From positions 1-53,311 of the forward strand of contig CALMFT010000025.1 of NCBI GenBank assembly GCA_937862565.1: DNA of 53,311 nucleotides. The letters are read 5' to 3'. Shown piece after piece: positions 39,460-50,829 of this stretch (position 1 is its first letter; each line of letters opens with the position of its first letter). The notes beneath the pieces are model-generated. The model worked only from the letters and a program-made list of their open reading frames with translations, was not told the origin of the DNA and ran no database searches. Both the position numbers and the translations under genes were made by a program. The stretch comes from an uncultured bacterium. GTDB taxonomy: Bacteria > Patescibacteriota > Gracilibacteria > Absconditabacterales > Absconditicoccaceae.

Positions 39460-41364
39460 TTACATTTTTTCAACTCTGGGCATGTGTAAAAGCTTCAGAG
39501 TTTTTTCAAATACAATTAGTATACTATGAAGTCGAAGGAGGTTCTGTTTTCTTTCTTCATCTTTCATATCCACAGCTTTGGGTGAGTCATTGTACCATCT
39601 ATTGAGAAGACCTGAGAGATTGAGAAGATATTGAGTGATAATATGAGGTTTGAGAAGTTCGAGAGAGGTTTTGATCTTTAGAGGGAGCAATGACGCTTCA
39701 AAAAGAATCTTCTTTTGAAGGGGGCTAATAAACTGTGTTTGAAGAGTAGTATTTGAGAAGTTACTTGTTCCCTCTTCATTGAGTTTTTGCATAAGACTTC
39801 TGAGTCTTACTGCAGTGTATTGAATATATACGCCTGTATCGCCATTCATTTTGGTCATAGTAGGAATATCGAGATTTACATCCTTAGAGATATCACCTTT
39901 GGTATCATTGATAATAAGCGCTGATATTGCTAACTTTTGAGCTTGTTCATGATCGCTATTTTCAAACTGCGCTTCAATTGCATTCGCTATTTCGTCTATC
40001 AATTCAATAGTTCTAAATACTCCTCCTTTTCTTGAAGACATTTTTTTACCATCTTGAAGGTAGAGACCATATCCTAGATGCTTCATCGCTTGAGGCTTGA
40101 TATATCCCATATATTCAGCCAAACAAATGATTTGTTGGAAGTAGGCAGATTGTTCTGATCCTACTACATAGATCATATATTCTATGCCCATTACTTGAGA
40201 CCTAAATTTGCATAATCCCAAATCTCTCAATGCGTATACGCTGCTATCATCAGATTTTTGAATTATTACTACCTGATCTTTCCCTTCTTCAAATTCTTCT
40301 ATCTGATCTTTGTGGAGCGGACGCCATCCTGTATGATGATCAGTATCTCTTTTCATATACACCACTTGTGCTCATTGAGATTCCACTAAGATATTATTTT
40401 TCTCCAATTCAGGTAAAACATCCTTTCCTAGGGTAGTTGCAAATGACTCACCCAAATCAGTATCAAATTCTACTTCGAGTAACCCATAGGTATGAGTAAA
40501 ATCTTCTAGAGTGAGCTCTCTAATTATTTTCCATAATCAGACTATTACGCTATTATTTTCTTCGAGTAAGCTAAATACTTTTCTTGCTTGATCTTCTTTA
40601 TCCTCGAGTTCAATCTCTTTAAATTTTGCATAAATAACTCCCATCATGTAGGTAGGATCTGCAAAAATATCATTGATAACACTAGGATTTTGTTTGTACA
40701 GATAATCCAATACTACTATAAACTTACCAAAGTTGGTTCCTCGATCTCCAAGGTAATTCCAATTGAGATATTCACAACCAGTTTCTTGAGTCAGATTATA
40801 CATTATCTGACCAATAATAGTGTTACGAAAATGTCCTATAGTCATGCTTTTCGCCATATTCGGAGAAGAATATTCAAGCATCACTTTGATATTTTGTAGG
40901 TCAGAATCTGTGAGAGAACCGTATGTTTTTTCATTGTTTATAATCTGCGACAGAATGGCAACATAATACTCATCAGCTACTACAATATTGATGAAAATAC
41001 CTACTAATTGAAATGAAACGAGGGGATTAGTGCTTGGTGAAATATCCTGATAGAGTTTTTCTACAAACACTTTGATATTTTCCCCTCCATTGAGTTCAAA
41101 TATTTCTTTTGTTTTTACTACCAATGTCGCTCCTTCTACTTTTGCTAAATCTATCACTTTTTCAGGCGCAGTATATCACTTTTGTTCTAAAAGTGTAATA
41201 ACCTGATTATTAATCGTATCAAAAAGATAAGATTCAGGAAACAATTTTTTGGGACTATGAAATTTTGGAATAGTAAAATCCTTAGAGAGATTTGTAAGTT
41301 CTTTTGCAGCGCCATTGAGAACTTGTGGTAATTGCACTAAGAGTTGTATGAGTTGTTCCTTCAT
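39460..41364 (-). CDS. argS: Arginyl-tRNA synthetase
   Basis: A 634-aa class I synthetase. The HIGH-type motif is in SPNMAKSMTIGHFRNT (TIGH), and KMSSRKG replaces KMSKS, as is usual in ArgRS variants. The N-terminal additional domain and the C-terminal DALR anticodon-binding helices (ITQYLLNLSGLLNRWYNDSP) are both present. It charges tRNA-Arg. Several Gly are TGA, including before YTAPEK. It ends 34 nt from the convergent lexA gene. Confidence 0.95.
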
Positions 41365-41389
41365 TGAATAGGTATATGGCTATAAATTT

Positions 41390-42094
41390 TTATTCTAAGA
41401 TAACACTTTGTCCTGGTTTGAGAACTTTTGGAGTAGCATATTTATTGAGCATGAGTTGACGTGCAAATTCCATATCGTCAGCTTTGATATTGGGAAATGT
41501 ATTGTAATGTATAGGTACTACAATCTTTGCTTTGATCCAGCTTGCAGCTGTGAGTGCATCAGTAGCATCCATCGTATAAAAACCTCCGATGGGTAGGAAA
41601 GCAAGATCAATATTTCCATTGTCTGATATGCTTTTCAATTCTGGAATAAGATCCGTATCACCAACATGGTAGATTTTTTTCCCTCCTATAGTAATGATTA
41701 CTCACACAGGAATACATGAAAATTCTGTTTCTAGGATTTTACCATCATGGGCTGCGGGGACAAACTGTATTTCTATATCTTCGTGTATTCGATTATCTCC
41801 TGTGTTGAGGCTTTGCATAGGGTTTTTGACTCCTTGAGTTTCTAACCAGCTAACAATGCCTGTAGGAGCAATAATCTGAATTTCAGGATGCTGAGCTACT
41901 ATCTCAAGCGTATCTCCAATGTGATCATGATGGCCATGAGTAAGAATAAGAGTAGAAATATCTTTATCCAATACTTGCTCCACTGTAAGTTCACACTTCT
42001 TATTTCCATTTATAAAAGGATCAATAAGTAGAGATTTATTGCTAGGAAGCATAATTTCTATAAAACTATGACCATGAAAAAAACACTCCAACAT
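41390..42094 (-). CDS. Metallo-beta-lactamase-fold hydrolase, UPF0173 type
   Basis: A 234-aa protein with the metal motif LTHGHHDHIGD, a second His (PAAHDGKI), the Asp ligand in YHVGDTDLIPEL, and the final His in VVPIHYNTFPN. The start CFFHGHSFIEI and the length match UPF0173 (YtkL-like) hydrolases of unknown substrate. It starts upstream of argS in the same direction, with a 25-nt gap. Confidence 0.9.
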
Positions 42095-42131
42095 TACAGA
42101 TTACCAAAAAAATAAACACAAATATATTTTA

Positions 42132-42470
42132 TTATTTCTTAATTGTTTTTTGAACTTTCTTTACTCATGCAGTCGTAGTTTTTTTGATATCTTTTACCAT
42201 ATCTTTACCTGCGTTTGCAACAACTTTAGCTTTATTTGCAACATCAGAAACTTTTTCTTTTCCAGTCTCTACCGCGCTAACTGTCATATCTACCACATCA
42301 GAAACTTTTTCTTTTCCAGTTTCTACTGCGCCTGTTGCCATATTCATAGCGCCTGTTGCTATATCTTTGCCTTGATCCAATAATTCTTTCCCTTTATTGA
42401 TAAGAGTACTGCTATCTTCTTTGATGCCATCTTTCACTCCACCAAATACATTTTTAATCCATTCAAACAT
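42132..42470 (-). CDS. LEA-like/YtxH-like repeat protein
   Basis: A 112-aa, Lys/Asp/Ala-rich, amphipathic helical protein. The unit AVETGKEKVSDV occurs twice in tandem, in flanks VVDM/ANKA, and similar 11-residue patterns extend along the chain (KGKELLDQGKDIATG). Such 11-mer repeats are typical of LEA and YtxH-like stress proteins that coat membranes or protect other proteins. No signal peptide is seen. The tail ends in KKVQKTIKK. Confidence 0.65.
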
Positions 42471-42600
42471 AATATTGAAATTAATAATATAAAACGATTA
42501 ATAAAATATTACTCAAGCACTGCGATATTACAAGGTATTTTTAATTATATCATATCTTGATTTATTATTTCTTAAAATTATTATTTGATTAAATATTTAT

Positions 42601-43878
42601 ATGTCAATATATTCTATGCGTAATCGTAAAAGAAACCATAATTCACTTGTTATGCCGGATAAAACTGAAGTAATCGAATTTTTAGATGTTTTCCCAAGTA
42701 TCCATAAAGAAAAACTGTATTCTAAAAGTCCAGAATTGGCTATAGTTTTATTGAGACTTGAAAGTGGAGAGCCTGTGGCTATTGACGCATGGAAAAAAGT
42801 AGCTCCAGCTTATCGTGACTATAGCTATCTTCAAAATTCACCAAAGAAAATTCCTGCTCTTTTATCAGATTATATTTTGTCTATTTTCCATAAAAACTCA
42901 GAAAATAATACTTTACAATTTAAAATTCATCTTGCCGGAGTAAAATATATTCCTGACGATGGAGGCATACTTTTTTCAAACCCCAATAAAGCTTTAAAAT
43001 GGTCTCAAGCTTATCTACGCCTTCTGCCTGCACCTGATTTTTCTCAACTTGCTTTAAACCAACCAATTACTGTAAATTTGTCCTGTCAGATGACCCTCAA
43101 GGATAGTAAAAACCCTGATAAAATTGATAACTATAATCGAGAATTCAAATGAACTTTTACTACAGATAATGTCATCATACCTTTTTTATTTGATTACAGT
43201 TATTTTCATGAAGTGCATGAACTCGTAAGTGAAATAACTAGTAAGGATGGACAATGGAAAGATGATTTGGAAGTTATTCCCAGCGAAAACCATATTAGCC
43301 ATAGAGACCTTATTGATTCTTCAAAAGATTCTCAATTTTGGGCAAAGATACATGAATTTGATCCAGAGCTTTGTGCGCTAGTGGATTTATATAAAAATGA
43401 TGCCAAAGAAAATAGACAAAGAATGCTGACTGATATCAATAGTCGTTTTGAATGGAAAAATTTTCTGAATAAGCAAAAAAGTAATTTTTCAATCGGAAAA
43501 TTGGAATATTTACTAAAAAAAAATATTGGTAAGAAATTTGAAATAATAATCGGAGGAGACTATGATGGAGCCTCAAAGCATAAAACCACCGATCAAAGTT
43601 TTAAAACTATCTGGAAAGCGTACCAGCAAGCTATTGGTTATCCTCTTGATCTCCCACATGAATTAATGCAGGATATTGTTACTATACAATGTACGGGCAC
43701 CATTATGAAGCCTAACTACATTGAATTTGATTTTTCTTTGAGAACTAGTATTAGAAGTGTAACATATTATTTTCCAGAATATCTCAATCTTGAAGAGCTC
43801 TTTGGATTTATAAAAAAATCTGCTAATCATGCGGATTTTGATATCCGTTCGATTATCAGATTTGATGACTATGAATAG
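42601..43878 (+). CDS. Hypothetical protein, 425 aa
   Basis: Continuous frame with one TGA-coded Gly. No signal peptide or membrane segment. The N-terminus is basic (YSMRNRKRNHNS). The middle is helical with KLYSKSPELAIVLLRLESGEP. A later part has IIIGGDYDGASKHKTTDQ, and a beta-rich C-terminus (MKPNYIEFDFSLRTSIRSVT). No family recognised. It stands alone between the LEA-like and pyruvate kinase-like genes and is convergent with the latter (2-nt gap). Confidence 0.65.
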
Positions 43879-43880
43879 TA

Positions 43881-45284
43881 CTAAATATCTTTAAATTTGT
43901 ATATTTCAGTACCGTTGATGATGTTTGAGGTATCAGGAGCTGCAGAACTTGCGTGTAGCACTAAGATTCTATCTTCTAGCGTGATATTTCCCTTAAATAA
44001 TATTCTGATTATTTCTTTTCCTATTTGTTTTACGTTGTTGTAATCAAATCCAGGAGCAATTTTGTATCCTTTTACAGACCACAAAAGATTGAGATATCTG
44101 TAAGCATAATCATTTTTTGTGAAAGTAATAATTGGCACGTTTGGTCTATAACTAGCAAGTCTTGCTGCTGTGTAACCATTTTCTGTATAACAAATCACTG
44201 CTTTTACACCGAGTTCAATAATAGATCTGTAACTATTGTAGATAATATAATCGTGAATAAGATATTCAGGATGTATTTTTGCTTGATCGTATGTTATCAT
44301 TGGTTGTTCAATAATTTGATTTGCGAGTACAGATTCATAAAAACTAATAATAAAATCAGTTGGCTCATCCATATCGATGATATCATCTGAAAACATGAAA
44401 CAGCTCACTCATTTATTGATATAATTTTTTATGCAATCATCTATAGCAGTTTTTCAAGTGAGTTTTTTACAGTCAATGCCCACAATCACAGGTCTACCAT
44501 CTGTATTTGAAATCTCAATGAGGTGGTTAATGACTTCGTGACCTTTTTCTTCTCCTACTAAGTTATTGATATCAGATTCATAGATCAAAAATGCATCAAT
44601 ATGTGGCAAGAAATCCTCTAAGTTATCGAGACAATCCATCATCATTACTTTCATTATTAATTTAACATGTTCACCTTTGTTTTTGTTGAGGTGGGCTCTG
44701 ATTGAGGCTATGTCATCAACAGTTCTTACGTAAGGAATCACGATCATATTCAGATTATTTTGAACTGCCCAAATAAGATCTCTTTGGTCTCTTGGAGTCA
44801 AAAATTCGATCACGGGATTGTAATTTGTAAAACTAATAAGTACGTCTGATGCAATTACAGTATCTGCCAGTACTTCTCAGATAAGTTTGCCATCTTGGTT
44901 ATCTTTAATTTTAATACATTCTTTGTTATCTACTACTAAAATAGCTCATTTAGTAATATCAAGCATCAATGAATAATCTATAAGTAGATGTTCTGAGTTA
45001 TCTTCAAAAAAATCGCAATAAAGAATTTCTATATCTGCTCATTTTTTGAGTTCCAATGTGTTGAGATTTTTTACTCTTACTTCTGGCCCCTTAAGCTCAA
45101 GCATAACAGATTTACCACTATCGAGTTTGCTTACCATTTGTACGTATTTGGTTTTGGAATCATCGTATGCATTATTGAGTTTTATTTTGAATACATCGAT
45201 GTTATTTATGGCTTTACTCAATACTGTTTCTTTACCTAAAGCATTTCCGATTGGGCATCAAATCTTTCCAAAGTGATGGATCAT
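43881..45284 (-). CDS. Degenerate pyruvate kinase-like protein
   Basis: A 467-aa protein of pyruvate kinase length and domain order. The pieces GCPIGNA (family CTIGPAS), VMLELKGPEVRVKNL (family DLKGPEIRT), and a C-terminal domain start GVKAVICYTENGYTAARLASYRPNVPIITFT (family T.SG.tA..is.yRP...I.a.T) are clear. Catalytic parts are altered: the usual RxNFSHG region reads KIKLNNA, and the MVARGDLG region reads LIYESDIN. The protein may therefore be inactive or have changed function. It begins 27 nt after a TCAGACTAT element. Confidence 0.75.
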
Positions 45285-45362
45285 ATTAAATTATAATGAA
45301 AATTAAAAAAATAGTCTGAATATATAGAGATATTTATTATTTTAAATACTGACTTAAAAGTA

Positions 45363-46505
45363 TTATAGATTGATTGGTTTACATACGTATGTGAAATTTG
45401 GATCATCGATATCTTTTACAATTATTGGTTTATCATTGGAGATAAAATTGAGTTGAAGTTTATCTGATTCTATAACTCTAATTATATCAAGAATATGTTT
45501 TCCATTGAGTCCGATTTTCAAACCAGGCCCTGTAACTTCTGCTGGGATGCTTGATTGAGCTTCTCACATATCGATTTGAGATCAAGTATCACAGATTATA
45601 CTGTCTTCTTTGATATCAAGAATTACAAAATGATTCGTATCTCTAGTAAGAATATTCACCTTTCTGATTGCTTTTTCTATGTCAGATTTATTTACTAATA
45701 CCGTTGTTTCAAATTTAGTTGGCATAACATTTTCGTTTTCATAGTCAGGGAAATTACCTGTAATAAGAAGTGAAACAAGTTTGATGTAGATGTCCTGAGT
45801 TCTCATCTCCAATCCAATCAGATTATTACTCATTACTAATGATACGTCTACTCCGCCCAAGCTCAAATACCATTCCAAACCTCTTTTGAGTTCAGTGATA
45901 TTATTTTTTGGTATAATAACTTGTAGATTTTCTAAATCACCATCATAATTTACTTTGTAATCAGCGAGTCTCAAGCTATCAGAACCTGCAAATGAGAATT
46001 TTTTCAAACCATCATATTCTTTAGTTTTGATAGAAACACCTTGTAGAACAGGTACGAAAGTTTTTTCTTGAATAGCATAATCCACTTTGTTGAAACCTTT
46101 GAGTAAACCGAGAGCTGATACGTTATGTGAAACACCTTTAAGTTCTGGTATTCCAACATATTCTGAACCACTTAGGCCTTTAATTTTAATCGTATCACTT
46201 ACCGTTTTGAGGGTAATAATATTTTTTGACATATCGATCACCATAGTAACCATCTCATCATCGAGTGATTTTACATACTCAGTAAGTGTTTTAGCATCAA
46301 CAGAAAGAGTGCCAGGCATGTCTATTGTGGCTGGTACTTCTATATCGATGTATTTTTCCATATCTGTAGCGCGGAATAACACAGTATCTACGTTTGCTTT
46401 GATATATACGTGCTGTAATACCGGTAAGGTGCTATTTTTGGCTACATATCTACTTGCTAGATCGAGTACACTTTTGAGAATGTTAGTAGAGAGAGTAATT
46501 TGCAT
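45363..46505 (-). CDS. dnaN: DNA polymerase III sliding clamp (beta subunit)
   Basis: A 380-aa protein with three clamp domains. The start MQITLSTNILKSVLDLASRYVA, the segment LPVLQHVYIKA, and the end KPIIVKDIDDPNFTYVCKPINL (variant of the conserved M-P-M-R-L terminus) fit DnaN. The ring tethers polymerase to DNA. One TGA-coded Gly (GSQIDMG) lies in domain 3. It is not next to dnaA in this window. Confidence 0.93.
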
Positions 46506-46556
46506 AATTGTTCACAAAAAGATATTAAAGATGAGTTAGTTATATTTAAAACGTAT

Positions 46557-47078
46557 TTAAAACGAATTTTGTTGTAATAATGTGAATATTTCTGTAAAAC
46601 TAAAATTTAAAATTCCAAATATATATAATAAAAGGGTAGTTATCAATGTTCACATAATAACTCCACCAATGAGTTCTCACACGCTATGTCCAAGTCTTTC
46701 TTTGAGGAGATTAAAATTCTTTCTTACATGTGTTATTTCACCCAATTCTATTCTGAGTTCGCCCAATTGCTTTCTCATTTCATTGAGTAATTGTGCATGT
46801 TTTCCCGCTTCAGCCCTGATATTGATGGCATCATACCATATCAATATTCCTATAGAAACACTAATTGCAAAGCTAATACTATTGATTCAGTCCACTACTC
46901 CCGTGAGAGTTATAATACTTCAGATAATTGCTCCATGAACGGAGGGAAAACCTCAGGATCTTCGTAGATAGTGTAGCTTGAGTGTTTTTTCAATAGCAAA
47001 ATCTATGATAATCTTCAGTCATTGGACTAAAATACCAACAAGAAGCGGAATAAGAAAATATGGAAACAAATTTTGCAT
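46557..47078 (-). CDS. YuiD-like divergent PAP2 membrane protein (DUF212)
   Basis: A 173-aa membrane protein. The signature SGGFPSVHGAII and GHSVGELIGGVIMG, with YDAINIRAEAGKHAQLLN between, correspond to the divergent PAP2 family (S-G-G-M-P-S-x-H, D-A-x-G-V-R-R-x-A-G, G-H-x-x-x-E). These proteins are thought to act on membrane lipid phosphates. Many of the signature glycines are TGA codons. Confidence 0.85.
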
Positions 47079-47105
47079 AGTACGGAACAATCAATATCTA
47101 TAGTA

Positions 47106-47150
47106 TTGACAAAATCAAGTTTAATTGTTGTCTATTCATAATTTTGTCAA
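47106..47150. promoter_or_regulatory. Inverted TTGACA repeat between divergent genes
   Basis: TTGACAAAAT (47106-47115) and its exact reverse complement (47141-47150) are separated by 25 nt. Each could be a -35 element in opposite directions, or together an operator for the YuiD-like gene and the secreted-protein / two-component unit. Confidence 0.45.
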
Positions 47151-47229
47151 AGGCTAATTGATTTTGGTGCATACATATGCTTTTTTTATCTATCAGGTTA
47201 ACTTAAGGTATGATTTGTATACTGCTCCC

Positions 47230-47250
47230 ATCAATCTTTTATTGATTGAT
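47230..47250. other. Short hairpin upstream of the secreted-protein gene
   Basis: ATCAATC pairs with GATTGAT, loop TTTTATT. It lies 24 nt before ATG 47274. Role unclear. Confidence 0.35.
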
Positions 47251-47273
47251 AATTTATATTCTGATTATTTATA

Positions 47274-47987
47274 ATGAAAAAACTATTCGCAACAGCAGTT
47301 ATAGCTGCAATTTGATTATCGACTGTATCAACATTTGCATTTACTCCAGATTCAAATGCTGATTTTGGATGAGGAAGAGGAATGATGATGATGTGAGGAT
47401 TTGAATGAAGATGAGGTCATAAGTCATGAAAAGGAAATGGAGAATTTAAAGCAGGCAAGAAGGATTCGGAATGAGCAAGATTTGGCACAGCAACAGTAGC
47501 CGCACTTCAAGCTAAAGACTATGATGCATTTGTAAAAGCATGGAATGCTGATCAAACAAAAGTAACTGCACCAACTCAAGATGATTTTACATCGAGAGTA
47601 GAAAGACAAAAAACTCAAGATCAAATGGAAACAGCAATTGCTAACAATGATTATACTTCATTTGTAGCTGCTTTAAAATCTTTACCAGCACCTACCATAA
47701 AGAATAAATCAGCTGACGCTACTAAAACAGTAGAACAAAAGATCCCAACTCAAGAAGAATTTACAGCAATGGTAAATCATAAAAAAAATCAAGATCTCAT
47801 ACAAACAGCCATAAAATCAAATGATTACAGTGCTTTCCTTACGGCACGGAATGCAAACAAACCAACTGTACCAACAAAAGATCAATTCACTACAATGACG
47901 GAGAGAATATCACAATTCTCACACACAGCACTAAAAAAAGGAGCACAAATTCTGAAAGGAATTAAAAATGTATTGAAGGACCAATAA
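47274..47987 (+). CDS. Secreted glycine-rich protein with repeats, upstream of a two-component system
   Basis: A 237-aa protein. Signal peptide LFATAVIAAIGLSTVSTFA, then a Gly/Met/Lys-rich segment (FGGGRGMMMMGGFEGRGG, most Gly as TGA), then three related helical repeats of the form QAKDYDAFVKAW...PTQDDF, ANNDYTSFVAAL...PTQEEF, and KSNDYSAFLTAR...PTKDQF. It may be an envelope-stress or metal-responsive protein sensed by the histidine kinase encoded next (gap 22 nt). No known family. Confidence 0.7.
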
Positions 47988-48009
47988 TTTTGATTACTAG
48001 CAAAGTGAT

Positions 48010-49284
48010 ATGCAACGAAAAACTTCATCTCTTATTGCTCTAAAATTTACACTATATGTAGCGGCTTTACTCTTTTGAGTAGGGCTGCTCATCAATAGTG
48101 GATTTTTCTTTCAATGGTACAGGAGTGAAATTACTAAACTTCAACCCAAAGGAGCCATTATCTGAATACAAAATATAAATAGTGATATGAGAAAATCTAA
48201 AACTCCTTTATTTAGACCACTTTTTGAAGATGTACGCTCTATTTCACTCTCTCCAGAAATACTTATTGAACTGAAAGAATGAGTGATAGTAGATAGACTT
48301 ATGCGCGTTGAAGATCAATATATTCTGATCAATAAAAATGTTATTCGTCAAATTCAAAATAATGAACTTAAAGATACAAAAGATATAAAATTCATAAACG
48401 TTACACATTTTGTTCAAGCTCAAAAGAAACTTTTATCAGTGACATGGCTGGCAATTCTTGCTTGCGCTTTACTTACTTTTTTGATATCGCGTCGATTTGT
48501 AAAATCCTCTCTGGGAAGAATATACGTATTGAGAGATTTTGTAGAAGGGTTAGATATTCATTCACTGGATAAAACCGTTCCGATTGTTGGTCCCAAAGAT
48601 GATGAAATTCAGATTATTGCCGATAAATTACAAGAATCATTACATCTCCTCCAAAACCAAGCTAATGATCTCAAGAACTTTGTGACCAATGCTAGTCACG
48701 AGCTCAAAACACCTTTGATGAGCATGAATTCACTCATTGATTTAGCTGTAAAAACAGGTTCTTTTGAGCAAACAGGAGTCAAACTAAAATCTCAGATAGT
48801 AAATATGAACAACCTTTTTGAATTACTTATTGTATTAGCGAAGTATGAATTTAATGAACTGCATGTGGAAAAAATTGATATTGTGCCTCGTATAGAAGAA
48901 ATCATACAAGGCTTAAAGAAACAATATCCTGATCATCAATTAGATATTTTAATTCCTGATTCTTATCAAGTTCCAGCAAATGAATCTGCTTTTGATAGTA
49001 TTTTTAGTAATTTACTTACCAACGCTTATAAATTTACTAAAGCTGGAGACACGATATCTATCTCTCTAGAAAATAATATTTTGATTATAAAAGATACGGG
49101 TTTAGGAATTGAGCCAAAAAATCTAGATCTTATCTGGGATAGATTCTGGAAACATGATCAGAAAATTTCTGGATCTGGGATTGGTCTGTATCTTGTAAAA
49201 CTTTTGGTAGAAAAACTTTCTTGGACTATTGAGCTAGAATCTCATGTAGGAATGGGTAGTACATTTATTATCCGTATGAAATAA
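48010..49284 (+). CDS. Sensor histidine kinase
   Basis: A 424-aa membrane protein. Transmembrane helices near residues 12-30 and 143-160 flank an extracytoplasmic domain. Then come the H box NASHELKTPLMSM, N box SNLLTNAYKF, G1 box KDTGLGIEP and G2 box SGSGIGLYLVK. It would phosphorylate the response regulator encoded 4 nt downstream. TGA-coded Gly occur in the N-terminal part only. The sensor domain is short and of no known type. Confidence 0.93.
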
Positions 49285-49288
49285 GAAA

Positions 49289-49963
49289 ATGAAATTATTG
49301 CTTGTAGAAGACACTATAGATATCGGAGAATCCATACAACTCTACATGGAGGCCTGTGGTTTTGAAGTAGTGCGAGTGGTGACTGTGGGACAGGCTGAAA
49401 AAATGCTTGAAACCACCCAGTTTGACTGCACAATTATTGACTGGATGCTGCCGGATAGGTCTGGAGTAGAATTATGTCAGATCATAAAAAATACTCACCC
49501 TGCTCTTCCTGTGATACTAGAAACTGCTAAATTTCAAATAGATGATAAGATAGACTGATTTGATGCGGGAGCCGATGATTATCTTGTAAAACCTTATGAT
49601 CTGAAAGAACTAGAAATCAGAGTGCGTAAGCTGATAGAAACAAAGGAAAAGATAGAAAACTCACATGTTGCTGATATGTTTACTCTAGGTGAGTTGGTGC
49701 TCAATCTTGATACCATGCAGATTAATGCTGGAGATAAGCTTATTCACTGCACAGCCAATGAACGAGTAGTATTGAAGATGTTGTGTGAACAACCAGGAAA
49801 TGTTATTTCAAGAATTGAACTTGCAGATTATATTCGAGGTGATGAAGGGCAGTGGCAATCTGAAAATAAGCTGGATGTATTGATAAGCGGTTTAAGGAAG
49901 AAGCTTGGGAAAGATGTAATTGAAACTGTAAAATGAGTAGGATATAGAATAGGTCAAAAATAA
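49289..49963 (+). CDS. OmpR/PhoB-family response regulator
   Basis: A 224-aa protein. The receiver domain has the acidic pair VEDT, the phosphorylation Asp in CTIIDWMLPDRSG (about residue 51) and Lys in DDYLVKPYDL. The C-terminal winged helix (ANERVVLKMLCEQPGNVISR, then LDVLISGLRKKLG and VETVKGVGYRIG) is of the OmpR type. In the usual T/S position the receiver reads LETAKF. The gene is coupled to the kinase. Confidence 0.95.
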
Positions 49964-49965
49964 AA

Positions 49966-49994
49966 AACCTCTCTGTAAAAACGGAGAGGTTTTA
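49966..49994 (+). terminator. Bidirectional terminator
   Basis: AACCTCTC pairs with GAGAGGTT, with T on the right and A on the left. It ends the two-component operon and lies just beyond the end of the convergent 87-aa gene. Confidence 0.8.
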
Positions 49995-50007
49995 GCTTGT
50001 AAAGTTT

Positions 50008-50271
50008 TTACAAGTCATCTTCTGGTTTTTTACTGTCTTCGGTTGTGCCAAGCAAAAATCCCATTAAGGGCAAAAGGGCATACATAATAACAGCATAAGT
50101 GCAGATCATTGATATTTCAGACATTATAGTCTTATCAATGGGGTTGTAGTAACGTACTACCAATATAACTACAGTTATCCCATAACTAAACCATCTAAAA
50201 ATAGTTCGGCCAAAATCTACAAAATTTTTCTTCATAAAACTCTTTACATCAATGCTTTCTTCATCTTTCAT
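50008..50271 (-). CDS. Small membrane protein
   Basis: An 87-aa protein with two hydrophobic helices (RWFSYGITVVILVVRYY and ISMICTYAVIMYALLPLMGFLLG) between charged ends (MKDEESIDVKSFMKK... and DSKKPEDDL). No TGA codon is used. A canonical promoter precedes it. No family recognised. Confidence 0.7.
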   Translation of the reverse strand: MKDEESIDVKSFMKKNFVDFGRTIFRWFSYGITVVILVVRYYNPIDKTIMSEISMICTYAVIMYALLPLMGFLLGTTEDSKKPEDDL

Positions 50272-50308
50272 AATACTTCATTTTATTTTTTTACAATATT
50301 GTTTTCGC

Positions 50309-50336
50309 ATAATAAATATTATATTACTATTGTCAA
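50309..50336 (-). promoter_or_regulatory. Sigma70-like promoter for the 87-aa membrane protein
   Basis: On the minus strand TTGACA (50336-50331), spacing 16, TATTAT (50314-50309), 37 nt before the ATG. Confidence 0.65.
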
Positions 50337-50357
50337 GGATCTGAATCAGATTATAAT

Positions 50358-50387
50358 AAAAAAATCCACATATTTTCATATGTAGAT
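50358..50387 (-). terminator. Terminator after rpsI
   Basis: On the minus strand ATCTACATAT pairs with ATATGTGGAT, followed by a T-run. It ends the ribosomal-protein block. Confidence 0.8.
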
Positions 50388-50407
50388 CTTTTCGTATAGT
50401 GAAATAA

Positions 50408-50827
50408 TTATCTCTTACTCCATTGTGGTCTTCTTCTCGCTCCTCTCAAACCTGGTTTCACTCTTTCCTTTCTTCTAGGATCTCTTTTGAGTAATCCGTA
50501 TGGTTTGAGCATTGCTCTGATAGCAGGATCCATAGTGATCAAACTTCTTGCAAATGCTAATTTGATAGCATCTGATTGACCTTTGATACCTCCTCCACTG
50601 ATTTCGATATCAGCATTGTAAGTTCCTACAGCTTCTTTCCCCATAGTGATCAATGGATATATTGAATTTTCATACAAATATTCATTTCCACCAAAGTATT
50701 CTTTAAGTCCGATAGTTGAACCGTTAGTTTTTGTTACTGTGAAATTCCCAGTACCACCTTGGTAAAGTCTAACGTTTACTGTAGATCTATTTCTTCTACC
50801 TACCGCGTATAAGTATCTTTTTTCCAT
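50408..50827 (-). CDS. rpsI: 30S ribosomal protein S9
   Basis: A 139-aa protein with the conserved start KRYLYAVGRRNRSTVNVRLY, the middle SGGGIKGQSDAIKLAFARSL, and the end RKERVKPGLRGARRRPQWSKR. The C-terminal SKR reaches the ribosomal P site. It follows rplM by 2 nt, the standard rplM-rpsI order. Confidence 0.97.
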   Translation of the reverse strand: MEKRYLYAVGRRNRSTVNVRLYQGGTGNFTVTKTNGSTIGLKEYFGGNEYLYENSIYPLITMGKEAVGTYNADIEISGGGIKGQSDAIKLAFARSLITMDPAIRAMLKPYGLLKRDPRRKERVKPGLRGARRRPQWSKR

Positions 50828-50829
50828 GT

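Noticed and set aside
46087-46539. Plus-strand 150-codon frame
   Set aside because: Shadow of dnaN on the other strand.
46582-46938. Plus-strand 118-codon frame
   Set aside because: Opposite strand of the YuiD-like gene, whose signature motifs are clear.
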